Assembly: GCF_020881035.1 (NCBI RefSeq)
Contig: NZ_JAJITC010000001.1
Location: forward strand, 434,001 to 498,000
Direction of reading: 5' to 3'
DNA length: 64,000 nucleotides
From: Paraburkholderia translucens
GTDB taxonomy: Bacteria > Pseudomonadota > Gammaproteobacteria > Burkholderiales > Burkholderiaceae
Part shown: piece by piece, positions 7,724 to 16,097 of the stretch
Layout: the number at the start of each line of letters is the position of its first letter
Position numbering within the stretch: position 1 is the first letter of the stretch
Notes under the pieces: generated by a model
Seen by the model: the letters and a program-made list of their open reading frames with translations, nothing else
Database searches by the model: none
What the model was told of the DNA's origin: nothing
Translations under genes and position numbers: made by a program

Positions 7724-8518
7724 ATGCAGCGAACGCGAGAAGAAGCGATCAACGGGCTGCTGCCCGAGCAGCGCGAGGCATTGATTCTGGAGCGGTTGCG
7801 CACGCATGGCCGCGTGCTCGCGGCCGAGCTTGCCGCCGAGCTGCAAACCTCTGAGCACACGGTGCGCCGCCATCTGCGCGATCTCGCGGATCAGGGCCAC
7901 TGCAAACGCGTGTACGGCGGTGCGCTGCTGATGTCGCCCGCCGGTAAACCGGCGGCGCTTCGCATGCACGAAGCCGTCGATCGCAAGGCGCGCCTTGCCG
8001 CGGCGGCCGTCTCGATCGTTCGTCCAAAGCAGATCGTGCTGCTCGACGCCGGTTCGACCAACGTCGCGATTGCGGCGGCGCTGCCCGAGAACGCCGGGCT
8101 GACCGTCGTCACCAACTCGCCCGAGGCCTGCACTCGCCTGCTGGAGCGGCCGGGGTTCGACGTGATACTGGTCGGCGGCCGCATCGCGCCTGGTGCAGCC
8201 GGTTCGCTCGGCGCGACCGCGCTGCTGCAGATCCAGCAGATCCGCGCGGACCTCTGTTTTCTCGGCGCCTGCGCATTCGAACCCGACGAAGGGGTGGCCG
8301 CGTTCGACGCAGAGGATGCGGCACTGAAGCGAGCGATGGTCAAAGCGAGCGGCCAGATCGCCATCGCGCTGACCTCTGAGAAACTGATGACAGCGGCGCC
8401 GTTTTCGGTAGCCCCTGCGTCGGCGGTCGATTATCTGTTCGTCGAAGCGGACGTGCCGGCTGCGCGCGTCGCGAGCCTCGAGAGCGTCTGCGACAACGTG
8501 ATGGCGGCCCGCCCATGA
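7724..8518 (+). CDS. DeoR/GlpR-family sugar-phosphate-responsive regulator
   Basis: 264 residues. The N-terminal DeoR helix-turn-helix (about 18-72) is clear: REALILERLRTHGRVLAAEL, then TSEHTVRRHLRDLADQG and the KRVYGGAL signature. The C-terminal DeoRC domain binds phosphosugars (LLDAGSTNVAIAAAL, VVTNSPEA, VILVGGRI). The start at 7724 is preceded by GGAGGCGG; an upstream in-frame ATG lacks one. It overlaps the MFS gene by 4 bases, so it likely senses a phosphorylated form of the sugar that the transporter carries. The ligand is unknown. Confidence 0.88.
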   Translation: MQRTREEAINGLLPEQREALILERLRTHGRVLAAELAAELQTSEHTVRRHLRDLADQGHCKRVYGGALLMSPAGKPAALRMHEAVDRKARLAAAAVSIVRPKQIVLLDAGSTNVAIAAALPENAGLTVVTNSPEACTRLLERPGFDVILVGGRIAPGAAGSLGATALLQIQQIRADLCFLGACAFEPDEGVAAFDAEDAALKRAMVKASGQIAIALTSEKLMTAAPFSVAPASAVDYLFVEADVPAARVASLESVCDNVMAARP

Positions 8519-9660
8519 ACCCGCTCGTCAGAGAACGTGTCGCGACGCTTGCCGTTTTTCTCGCCAACGGTTTCGGCATCGGCGCATGGGCAGTCGAGGT
8601 GCCGCGTATCAAGGAAAGCCTTTCGCTCAGCGACACCTCGCTGGGCATTGCGCTGTTCTGCTTCGCGCTCGGCGCCATCGTCGCGATGCCGCTCGCGGGA
8701 CAGCTCGCGCCGCGCGTGGGCAGCGGCCGCGCCACCGCGCTGCTCGGCGCGGCATTTGCGATCGCGCTGCCGTTGCCCGCCATTGCGCCCGGCATGCTCA
8801 CCTTATGCGTGGTGCTGTTTGCGCTCGGCGCGTCCAACGGTGCGCTCGACGTGTCGATGAACGGGCACGCGAGTGCGATCGAAACGCGCTGGCGCGCGCC
8901 GATCATGTCGTCGTTTCATGCCGCGTGGAGTGCGGGCGGTCTGCTTGGCGCGGCGAGCGGCGCGCTGTTGCAGAAGGCTGGCGTCGGCGTAGTGGGCGGC
9001 CTGCTCGCACCCGATGTGTTCATCGCCATCCTGATTGTTTTCGCGGCCTCGTTTGCGTTGCGCGATATCGGTCCGCGCACGGCGGTCGCGTCGAGCGGCT
9101 TCGCGTGGCCCGACAGCAGCGTGATGAAACTGGCGATGCTCGCCTTTCTGTGCATGCTCGTCGAAGGCGCGGTGGCCGACTGGAGCGCGGTGTACCTGCG
9201 CTCCACCTTGAACCAGGAAGCGAGCGTCGCCGCGATTGGTTACTCCGCGTTCGCGTTTTCGATGGCGGCCTGCCGGATCGCCGGCGATGCGTCGGTGAGA
9301 CGTTTCGGTTCGAGCAAGGTCGTCGCGCTCGGCGGTCTGATCGCACTCGCCGGACTTGCACTTGTGCTGACCCTGCCCACGGTGCTGACCGCGTGCGTCG
9401 GCTTCGCGATGGTCGGCATCGGTCTCGCGAATATCGTTCCGGTGATTTTCAGCGCAGCGGGCCGCTCGAGCGCCACGCCCGCGATCGGCGTATCGATGGC
9501 GGCCACGTTCGGCTATGCGGGCTTTCTGGTTGGGCCGCCGCTGATCGGCTTCGGTGCGGGCGTGCTGGGCTTGCGCGCGGCGTTGTGCGTGCTCGTGATG
9601 GCCACGCTCACCGTGTCGCTGCTGGGCGGCAAAGCGGTGCGTAGCGCACAACTCGCGTAG
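8515..9660 (+). CDS. MFS transporter, YbjJ-like (probable sugar permease)
   Basis: 381 residues with about 12 hydrophobic segments. Family signs are the N-terminal ANGFGIGAWAVEVPRIKE, SNGALDVSMNGHASAIE and SSFHAAWSAGGLLGA stretches typical of the YbjJ/fucose-permease-like MFS branch. It is an inner-membrane secondary transporter. It begins within the stop codon of the DeoR gene (ATGA), so the pair is one operon and probably one sugar-response unit. The gene ends immediately before the convergent desaturase gene, with no intergenic base between the stops. Substrate is unassigned. Confidence 0.82.
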   Translation: MNPLVRERVATLAVFLANGFGIGAWAVEVPRIKESLSLSDTSLGIALFCFALGAIVAMPLAGQLAPRVGSGRATALLGAAFAIALPLPAIAPGMLTLCVVLFALGASNGALDVSMNGHASAIETRWRAPIMSSFHAAWSAGGLLGAASGALLQKAGVGVVGGLLAPDVFIAILIVFAASFALRDIGPRTAVASSGFAWPDSSVMKLAMLAFLCMLVEGAVADWSAVYLRSTLNQEASVAAIGYSAFAFSMAACRIAGDASVRRFGSSKVVALGGLIALAGLALVLTLPTVLTACVGFAMVGIGLANIVPVIFSAAGRSSATPAIGVSMAATFGYAGFLVGPPLIGFGAGVLGLRAALCVLVMATLTVSLLGGKAVRSAQLA

Positions 9661-10533
9661 TCAGCGCGATTTCGCTTGCTTGTCGAGGACAGCAACCGGC
9701 TTACGGGCGGGCACCGCATCGCGTCCCGGGTGCCGCCCGAATGGCCAACTGAGCGCGCCGAGCAGCGAACGCGGTTGCGCGCCGTCATCGAGACCGGTGG
9801 CGGGCCATTCGTGTTTGGCGGGCACCCAGCGCGTGCCGAATACGTGATCCCACATCGGCAATAGCTGCGTGAAGTTGTGATTGAAGTGCTCGGCGCGAAT
9901 CGAGTGATGCAGACGGTGATACTGCGGATTGATGACCCACGTGACGTAGCGGCCGAGGTCCACGCGCAGGTTCAGATGTGCGAAGTAGTTGCCGAACATG
10001 AACACGACCGAGGTCGCACCGACGATCCACGGCTCCACCTTGAACATCACGCCGACGAGGGGGTACAGCAGGGAGCCCTTGATCAGCACTTCCAGCCAGT
10101 GATGCCGCAGCGTGATCGTCACGTTGAAATCCACCGCGCTGTGGTGCAGCGAATGCAGCTTCCACAAGATAGGCCAGGAGTGCTGTAACCGATGAAACGC
10201 GTATTCGAGGAAATCGATCGTCAGCAGCACGATCACGAACGAAGCGAGCGCGCCCCACCCGCGCGATACCAGCACCACCATCCCGCCGCCGAGTGCGTTC
10301 ACGATTGCGACGCTCGCGGCCGCGGTAAGCGGCTTGGTGGCCTCCACGAGCGCCAGGTACAGACCCGCATACGCGATATTCAAACGCTGTCCCGCGCGCG
10401 ACTGCAGCAATGCGGCCGGCCAGTGGCGTTCGAGCAATGCGCCGAGCCCCATCATGACCAGCACGAGCGCATAGCCTCGCAGCCACAGGCTCGCGTGGTG
10501 CAGCAAGGCGGGAAACGGGCTCGACGCCAACAT
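9661..10533 (-). CDS. Sterol desaturase/fatty acid hydroxylase family membrane protein
   Basis: 290 residues with several transmembrane segments and the di-iron histidine boxes of the family: HRLQH (in YAFHRLQHSWP), HSLHH (KLHSLHHSAVDF), and NPQYHRLHHS followed by HFNHNF. These boxes bind two irons for C-H hydroxylation or desaturation of lipids at the membrane. An AGGATA ribosome site precedes the ATG. It stands alone between a convergent MFS gene and small genes. In bacteria most members have no assigned substrate; hopanoid or fatty-acid modification are options only. Confidence 0.85.
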   Translation of the reverse strand: MLASSPFPALLHHASLWLRGYALVLVMMGLGALLERHWPAALLQSRAGQRLNIAYAGLYLALVEATKPLTAAASVAIVNALGGGMVVLVSRGWGALASFVIVLLTIDFLEYAFHRLQHSWPILWKLHSLHHSAVDFNVTITLRHHWLEVLIKGSLLYPLVGVMFKVEPWIVGATSVVFMFGNYFAHLNLRVDLGRYVTWVINPQYHRLHHSIRAEHFNHNFTQLLPMWDHVFGTRWVPAKHEWPATGLDDGAQPRSLLGALSWPFGRHPGRDAVPARKPVAVLDKQAKSR

Positions 10534-10701
10534 GGAATATCCTGGTGCGGCGAATGCGTACCGCGTCTAGCGTGATCTTCGCAGTCCGTTGGCCGGCGCG
10601 CAAGCGCCCTTTTTGCAGCGAAACTGGCGCGAAGTCAGACGGCCGGCAAGCGCGGGCACGGTTCGGGGGAATTCGACGCAGCCGCGCGAACGCTGCCTTG
10701 G

Positions 10702-10929
10702 TTAAGACAACGAAGCAAGCATGTTCGACAGACGCCGGACGTGGGCCTTGAATGCGTCGCTTGTTTCGCGGTTCGTGGTCGGATCCAGATGCGAGCTTTC
10801 GGCGAGTTGCGCCTGTTCGTGAAAGTCGTTGGCGATCCTGCGCTTGATGTCCTCAGGCAGTGACCGCACGATGGAAACGAGCAATGCCTCTTCGGCATGC
10901 AGCATGCCGAGAATCGAATGTGTGTCCAT
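10702..10929 (-). CDS. Small conserved-looking protein of unknown function
   Basis: 75 residues, mostly helical and charged, beginning MDTHSILGMLHAEEALL. A strong ribosome site (CCGGAGG) lies 8 bases before the ATG at 10929, which decides this start against the longer frame. Residues such as HAEEALLVSIVRSLPEDIKRRI suggest a small soluble helical protein. No family is recognised. It precedes another small-protein cluster on the same strand (11014-12069), but gaps of over 80 bp argue for separate transcription. Confidence 0.65.
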   Translation of the reverse strand: MDTHSILGMLHAEEALLVSIVRSLPEDIKRRIANDFHEQAQLAESSHLDPTTNRETSDAFKAHVRRLSNMLASLS

Positions 10930-11013
10930 ACGAGAACCTCCGGTGGGAACATCGTCGGTACAGGCCGGCCCTGGCACCGATGCTACTCATGTTACCCCGT
11001 TGGTTCCGCGTCG

Positions 11014-11157
11014 TTACTCCGCAATCGAATAACGTGACGGACGAACGCGCGGGTGTTGCGCCTTACGCTCGACGCGCGGACTCGCCCCGCGGATAAACAG
11101 GACCGCGCAAAACGCGACCATGGCCCAAATGCAAAGAACGATCGTCAAAGTGCTCAC
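11014..11157 (-). CDS. Small single-pass membrane protein (47 residues)
   Basis: A GTG-started frame reads MSTLTIVLCIWAMVAFCAVLF..., giving one hydrophobic helix (residues 4-22) followed by a basic tail (RGASPRVERKAQHPRVRPSR). The topology would be N-out or N-in with a positive C-terminal domain on the cytoplasmic side. A GGAAAC element lies upstream of GTG as a weak ribosome site. No family is recognised with certainty. Evidence is the clean membrane-segment/basic-tail pattern and the fit between flanking small genes. Proteins this short are usually missed by gene finders. Confidence 0.55.
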   Translation of the reverse strand: MSTLTIVLCIWAMVAFCAVLFIRGASPRVERKAQHPRVRPSRYSIAE

Positions 11158-11196
11158 GTCAGTTTCCGGAACGTTGGGACTATAGGTCAAGGTCTG

Positions 11197-11487
11197 TCAA
11201 TGCAGCGTGGACTGCTCGGGTGCACCGAACAGCAGTTCGTCGATCAGACCGATGGTGAAGGTCAGCTCCGTCTCGATCGATTGGCGCGCGGCTTGCGCGC
11301 CCGCTGCGTCGCTACGAGCGACGGCCGCGTGTGCCTCGGTGGCGAGACGCAGGATGGCTTCGGAACCGCGTTGCAGTTTGCGCATCGCATCGTCTTGCGG
11401 ACCCGGTGCCGGCTGGTCCCATTCCGAAGTGTTGGGTTGCGGCTGGCCGGCGTCGAACCGGCGGGGTTTGTTGTGACGGGAAGACAT
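11197..11487 (-). CDS. Small helical protein of unknown function
   Basis: 96 residues. The first 35 are polar and Pro/Gln-rich (KPRRFDAGQPQPNTSEWDQP), the rest a predicted helical hairpin ([21 protein letters not shown], then ELTFTIGLIDELLFG). The ATG at 11487 is preceded by CAGGAGCC, a good ribosome site. No enzymatic motif or membrane segment is visible. It lies on the same strand as the small genes on both sides. Function is unknown. Confidence 0.65.
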   Translation of the reverse strand: MSSRHNKPRRFDAGQPQPNTSEWDQPAPGPQDDAMRKLQRGSEAILRLATEAHAAVARSDAAGAQAARQSIETELTFTIGLIDELLFGAPEQSTLH

Positions 11488-11736
11488 CCGGGGCTCCTGA
11501 CGGAAGGCGCGATATGCGCGATGGGACGAACTCAGTGTGCGCCGGGCCCATGCGTTTCAAATTGTCGAACAGAAGCCGAATCCGAAGCCAATCCGAGGAC
11601 TTCGGCAAAACCAGGGGTTTGTACGGAGCAGTCAGCGGTAGTGGAACCGCAAATCCGGTCGCGGGGTGCGGCGGGATTCGCGGCAGAGGCAGGAAAACGT
11701 CTAACCTGCAGGAACGGGACAAGACCTTGCGCGGCC

Positions 11737-12069
11737 TTAAGCCGCCGGTACGACCTCGATGCGCAATGCCTCGGCACCGGCGGCAATCGCCAGCAGATGG
11801 TCGACGTTCGGATGCGCGCCCGGACGGTTGCGCGCGTCGGCCGTATGCTCGGCGAACAACGCAAGGCCGTGTTCGGCCGCCTTCGCGCCGAGCGTGCCGA
11901 ACTCGCCGCGCAGGTAGTTGTACACCGCGAGCGAGCCCTGCTTGCCCGGCTTGTTCTCGATGCTCGCGACCACAGCACCGCTGCCGTTGACGAGATCGAT
12001 GCGCTCGATGCCGTCGATCGCCGGCATTCTGGCGAGATTTTCCTTAAAAACGTTGCTCGGCTCGATCAT
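11737..12069 (-). CDS. DUF2322 family protein
   Basis: 110 residues matching the uncharacterised DUF2322 family: FKENLARMPAIDGIERIDLV, SIENKPGKQGSLAVYNYL and EHGLALFAEHTADARNRPG are its recurrent stretches. It is soluble and monocistronic. The ATG at 12069 was chosen because AAGGAG lies 8 bases upstream; the alternative GTG at 12078 overlaps that site. Biological role is unknown for the family. The start faces a long AT-richer gap leading to the lipoprotein gene. Confidence 0.8.
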   Translation of the reverse strand: MIEPSNVFKENLARMPAIDGIERIDLVNGSGAVVASIENKPGKQGSLAVYNYLRGEFGTLGAKAAEHGLALFAEHTADARNRPGAHPNVDHLLAIAAGAEALRIEVVPAA

Positions 12070-12867
12070 TGAAACCACTCCTTCCGTTCTAAAAAATACA
12101 TGGCGGCCCGTATCTTATCCGATGGGTGGTAAGCGTGCGAATCGGCGCGCTCAACGGTCCGGCGCACGCGCCAACTCACTAGGATTGCCTGGCAATTTTC
12201 CACGCGGGCAATCGCCTCTTCAGGACAGAGAAAACGTTTGACTGGAGCGACTCCGGGACCACGAAACGGCCTTCCGTGTAATCGCTTTCGAAGGAAGACA
12301 GCAGAGAGGCGAAAGCGATGGATCAACTTCGCGACGAGCCAATGCTTTGGTTACCTAACTACATTTCCAGAAATTAATTGGCTCGATAATCCACAACCAA
12401 TCAGACCTTAAATCGCACTTCAATAAATATCTGAAAGCGGATCACCCGATGGAATATCCCGGTTCTCCGCACTACAGGCTGATGCCATCTCCGCTCGCCG
12501 CCGTCTCACCCGCTTGCAATCTGCTTTGAGATATGATCTCCTACGTCTTACAGAATATTGATGTAACACAGATGGCGAGTGGTTGTAATCGTTTCGCTGC
12601 GTCGCAGTGACACTCGATTGAGGAGACAGCCAGTCCACACGCGGTAGCAGGCCAGAGTGCCACGAGCGACGAGAGCAGTCATTTCCCGCTGCGGATCGTT
12701 TTGTCGACCATTATGTTATACGACGACTGATGTGTAGTCGAGGCTTTGCAGCTTTTGCGGACAACCGGATGACCTGGCTCATTAATCCATTAAAGGAGAT
12801 AAACCCATAACCAATCCATATCGAAAAAGTTGATCACAACACCATTCAATTAAAATCAGGAGACGAA
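12070..12867. other. Long AT-richer intergenic region upstream of the surface lipoprotein
   Basis: Nearly 800 bp without a supported gene; short frames in it lack ribosome sites and family features. Base composition is visibly lower in GC than the flanks from about 12320. It contains a GAGAT-ATG-ATCTC palindrome (12528-12540) and a CGACT-N7-AGTCG inverted repeat (12724-12740). It probably holds the promoter and leader of the 12868 gene. Confidence 0.5.
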
Positions 12868-15042
12868 ATGCTTTCCACCAAAAAAACTACGCTTGGTCTT
12901 GCCCTCAGCGTTGCCACGGCGCTGTTATTCAGCGCCTGTGGCGGCGGTGTGAATAACGATTCACCCTCGTCGACCGCGTCCACGAGCACGCCCGATCCGT
13001 CGAAAAACGGCGCTATTTCGCTGCATGGAGTCGTCTATGGCGCCGCCGACACCAGCGTGCCGGCGGGCGCCGGCGTTCCGATCACGATGATGGGGCAAAT
13101 GCGGGCGCTGTTCGATCTGATCAGAAAATCGTCGGACTTCACCCAGGTCGTGATGGATCTCGGCGACGGCAACCCGGTCCACGTGCTCGATACGAACACC
13201 GGTGACAAATTCCTGCCCGGCAAGCTCGCGCTCGGCCTGTCGTGGATCCTGATCGACATGAAAACGAAAGGCGATCCGGCCTACGCCGATTATCTGGCGA
13301 CCTACCAGAAAATCACCACCGCGATGATGACGCAGATGACCGGCTCCAATTACACGTATGCGAATACGTCCTGGGGCGAGTACTACTACCTGGTGGCGCT
13401 CAACAACTTCCAGTCGCACGGCATGCTCAACGAGGTATTCAGCGACTCGATGCTGCAGACGCTGCAATCACGCCTGAACTTCTGCGATATGTTCGGCGCG
13501 GATGCCAGCGGCAAGACCAACACCTGCCCCGCCGCCGGCACTCCGATCGACGTCGCGTCGCTCAATACCGCGCAGAACTACTACGCGGTATCGTATGGCA
13601 TCGCCGGGCTGCGGCAGAAGCTCGGCTGGAGCAATCCGACGTTCTCGTCGACCACAGACGCGACCGTGGCCACGATGAACGCGCGCGACGCGCTGCTGTA
13701 CACACTCACGAAGCACATTCGCAACGATTCGTCGGGCGGCTTTTCCGACGAAGCGTCGAACACCCACACGACCTATTACGACCAGGCGCGATATGACCGT
13801 TACAGCACGCTGCTGATCGGCGAAGTGACCGAGCGCACCCTGGAAATGGGCAACCAGGCGAACCTGACGCCGGAACTGAAATCGTATCTTCGCAATTCGG
13901 TCAACCTGATCCTTCCGCAGCTCAATACCAACGGCCAGGGCTTCAACTATGGCCGCTCGATCGGCCCGTACGGCGATTCGGCCTTCATGGAAGTGCTGAC
14001 CGCCGCGGCCAATGCCGGTATCCTGACCGATCAGGAAATGAAGGTTGCCTATACGTACATCTACAAGTCGGCGCTGCGGTTCAGCAACTTCTGGTACGAC
14101 CCGACGCTGCCGACGCCGTCCGTCAACATGTGGGTCAAGGGGCGCGGCACCGACTCGTATCGCGGCAAGCCGCGCGTGATGGGCGAAAATTTCAGTTTGC
14201 TGCATCAGTACATGTACGTGAACGCGTGGTGGGACAAGCTCGGCTTCAACGGCAAGGCGCCGCTGTCCGATACCGACATGCAGGCCTACCTCGACGCGAT
14301 TCCGCACTACTCGCTGACCTGGTACAACCAGCCGACCGATACCGCGCATCCGTATAGCGCCGCGCTCATCACCGTGCGCGACGGCAAGCGCGTGATCAAC
14401 CTGAACCTGAGTCAGGCGCCCGACTACAACTCGTACACGCCGTACTATCCGACGCCTTTTTCGGACAATCTCGCGTACGGCACGACGGACCTCAGCTACG
14501 CGCTGCTGATTCCGCAGGTCACGTACAACGGCAGCACCTATCTTCCGGTCACGTACTACAAGAATCTGAACGTGCAGGAAACCAATGGTCAGGTGGTCGT
14601 CACGTTCGACACCACGAAGTTCAGACAAGCGGCCAAGAACGCCTTGTACACGACGGATCTTGACCTGCAGCTGCATACGGTGATGACGTTCGGCAAGGGC
14701 ACGATAACGCGCACCGATACGCTGAGCTCGGGAACGTTGACGGGTAATCTCGCTGTGGAAACGGACTACACGTCGTTCGCGGACTTCCAGAACACGACGG
14801 CGAATGGTGACGGCTACTCGGTCAGCTACAGGAATAGCCCCGCGACGGACTACGCCGTGATGGGTTTCGATAGTTGCGCGCTGTCGCAGTTCGATACGGT
14901 CAACGGTGCGACGAACCCATTGTCGACCACGCCGATCGGACAGTTGCACTCCAACTTCGCTTGCACGACCAACCCGTTCGCGTTGACGGGCGGCGCCAGC
15001 CGTAAGCTGACGTGGACGCTGAAGTACGCTGATCCAGCCTGA
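12868..15042 (+). CDS. Large surface lipoprotein, putative polysaccharide lyase/hydrolase-like toroid protein
   Basis: 724 residues. A lipoprotein signal ends in LLFSAC (lipidated Cys24), followed by a Ser/Thr/Asn-rich linker to about residue 47. Residues about 60-480 are mainly helical with many Tyr/Trp/Asn positions (SWGEYYYLVALNNFQSHG, FNYGRSIGPYGDSAFME, MGENFSLLHQYMYVNAWWD), as in alpha/alpha-toroid carbohydrate enzymes; the GRS motif recalls DUF2264-like proteins. Residues about 490-720 look beta-rich, like the C-terminal sandwich of heparinase-type lyases. No known catalytic signature could be fixed. A CAGGAGA ribosome site precedes the ATG. It converges on an ABC importer/GH42 operon, suggesting a role in cleaving an extracellular polysaccharide. 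Function is inferred, not shown. Confidence 0.6.
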   Translation: MLSTKKTTLGLALSVATALLFSACGGGVNNDSPSSTASTSTPDPSKNGAISLHGVVYGAADTSVPAGAGVPITMMGQMRALFDLIRKSSDFTQVVMDLGDGNPVHVLDTNTGDKFLPGKLALGLSWILIDMKTKGDPAYADYLATYQKITTAMMTQMTGSNYTYANTSWGEYYYLVALNNFQSHGMLNEVFSDSMLQTLQSRLNFCDMFGADASGKTNTCPAAGTPIDVASLNTAQNYYAVSYGIAGLRQKLGWSNPTFSSTTDATVATMNARDALLYTLTKHIRNDSSGGFSDEASNTHTTYYDQARYDRYSTLLIGEVTERTLEMGNQANLTPELKSYLRNSVNLILPQLNTNGQGFNYGRSIGPYGDSAFMEVLTAAANAGILTDQEMKVAYTYIYKSALRFSNFWYDPTLPTPSVNMWVKGRGTDSYRGKPRVMGENFSLLHQYMYVNAWWDKLGFNGKAPLSDTDMQAYLDAIPHYSLTWYNQPTDTAHPYSAALITVRDGKRVINLNLSQAPDYNSYTPYYPTPFSDNLAYGTTDLSYALLIPQVTYNGSTYLPVTYYKNLNVQETNGQVVVTFDTTKFRQAAKNALYTTDLDLQLHTVMTFGKGTITRTDTLSSGTLTGNLAVETDYTSFADFQNTTANGDGYSVSYRNSPATDYAVMGFDSCALSQFDTVNGATNPLSTTPIGQLHSNFACTTNPFALTGGASRKLTWTLKYADPA

Positions 15043-15055
15043 ACGAGCGGCAAAC

Positions 15056-15174
15056 CGCCTTCCTCCCTCCTTTCAGAGAGAGGAAGGCGTCACTTGCAGG
15101 CTGATGGAGATAACGGCCATACCCAGTAGGAGAAGTTGCCTTGTTAAGGCATTGCAGCATCGGAACAATGCTGC
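15056..15174. terminator. Three tandem hairpins between convergent genes
   Basis: Stems CGCCTTCCTC/GAGGAAGGCG (15056-15089), TGCCTT/AAGGCA (15137-15151) and GCAGCAT/ATGCTGC (15154-15174) fill the gap between the lipoprotein and permease stops. None is followed by a T-run, so termination would be atypical or Rho-dependent. Confidence 0.4.
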
Positions 15175-15235
15175 ATCGACGCGACGGATCCGCTCGATAG
15201 CGCAAGTGCAGCGTTGAATGCCGCGATGAACAGCA

Positions 15236-16087
15236 TCACCCCTTCGTCGCGCCAAACGTCAGGCCCGCGACAAAGTGCTTCTGCATCGCAAAGAACATCA
15301 CGACCGACGGCAGCGCCGCCAGAATCGATCCCGCCGAAACGAGATTCCACGCGGTCGTCCACTGCCCTTTCAGCGCCGCTACGCCAACGGTGATCGGCGC
15401 GGCGTCGTCGCCTTGCGTCAAGCACAAAGCCCAGAAATAGTCGTTCCAGACGAACGTAAACACGAGGATCGCCAACGCCGCGAGCGCGGGACGAATGAGC
15501 GGCAGCACGATCCTGAAGAACACGGTCCACTCGTTCGCCCCTTCGATGCGCGCCGCCTCCACCAGTTCGAACGGCAACTGCTTGATGAAGTTGCGCAGAA
15601 ACAGCGCACAGAAACCGGTCTGGAACGACACATGAAACAGAATCAGCGCACTCACGGTATTGAACAACCCGAGTTGCAGCGACAGGTCGCGCACCGGAAT
15701 CATCAGCACCTGGATCGGAACGAAATTGCCCGCGACGAAAGTGGCGAACAGCGTCGAATTACCGCGAAAACGATAGATTGCCAACGCAAAGCCTGCCATC
15801 GCCGCGAGGGCAATCGAAGCCGCTACCGCCGGCAACGTGATCAGCACGCTATTCCAGAAGTAATGCAGCATCGGCGACGTGGTCAAGGCCTCGCGATAGT
15901 TCTCGAAGAACGCGAAGTGCTTCGGCCATCCCCAGTAGTTGCCCTCGCTCAGTTCTTCGGTTGAACGCACCGACGTGACCAGCACTGCGATCATCGGCAG
16001 CAGCCAGATCACGAGTGCAATCGGCAACGTCACTTTGTACGCGCGGCGCGTGGCCGGCTTCCATTTGTCGATCGGAATCGGAAACAT
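15236..16087 (-). CDS. Sugar ABC transporter permease, MalG type
   Basis: 283 residues with six hydrophobic helices and the inner-membrane permease EAA motif (EAARIEGANEWTVFFRIVLPLIRPAL), which docks to the ATPase. N-terminal residues are basic (MFPIPIDKWKPATRRAYK). It is the second permease of a carbohydrate uptake-1 (MalFGK-type) importer; TAAGGAG lies upstream of its ATG and only 10 bp separate it from the first permease gene. It is the last gene of the operon that starts with the ATPase gene at 21635. The substrate is inferred from the GH42 gene to be a beta-galactoside oligosaccharide. Confidence 0.9.
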   Translation of the reverse strand: MFPIPIDKWKPATRRAYKVTLPIALVIWLLPMIAVLVTSVRSTEELSEGNYWGWPKHFAFFENYREALTTSPMLHYFWNSVLITLPAVAASIALAAMAGFALAIYRFRGNSTLFATFVAGNFVPIQVLMIPVRDLSLQLGLFNTVSALILFHVSFQTGFCALFLRNFIKQLPFELVEAARIEGANEWTVFFRIVLPLIRPALAALAILVFTFVWNDYFWALCLTQGDDAAPITVGVAALKGQWTTAWNLVSAGSILAALPSVVMFFAMQKHFVAGLTFGATKG

Positions 16088-16097
16088 CAGCGGCTCC

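Noticed and set aside
12720..12745. Possible GntR-type operator (ATGTTATACGAC-like)
   Set aside because: Only a partial half-site; no symmetric partner at proper distance.
13468..14949. 493-codon minus-strand frame opposite the lipoprotein
   Set aside because: Composition is Arg/Val repeats without any domain; the plus-strand gene has a signal peptide, lipobox and ribosome site.
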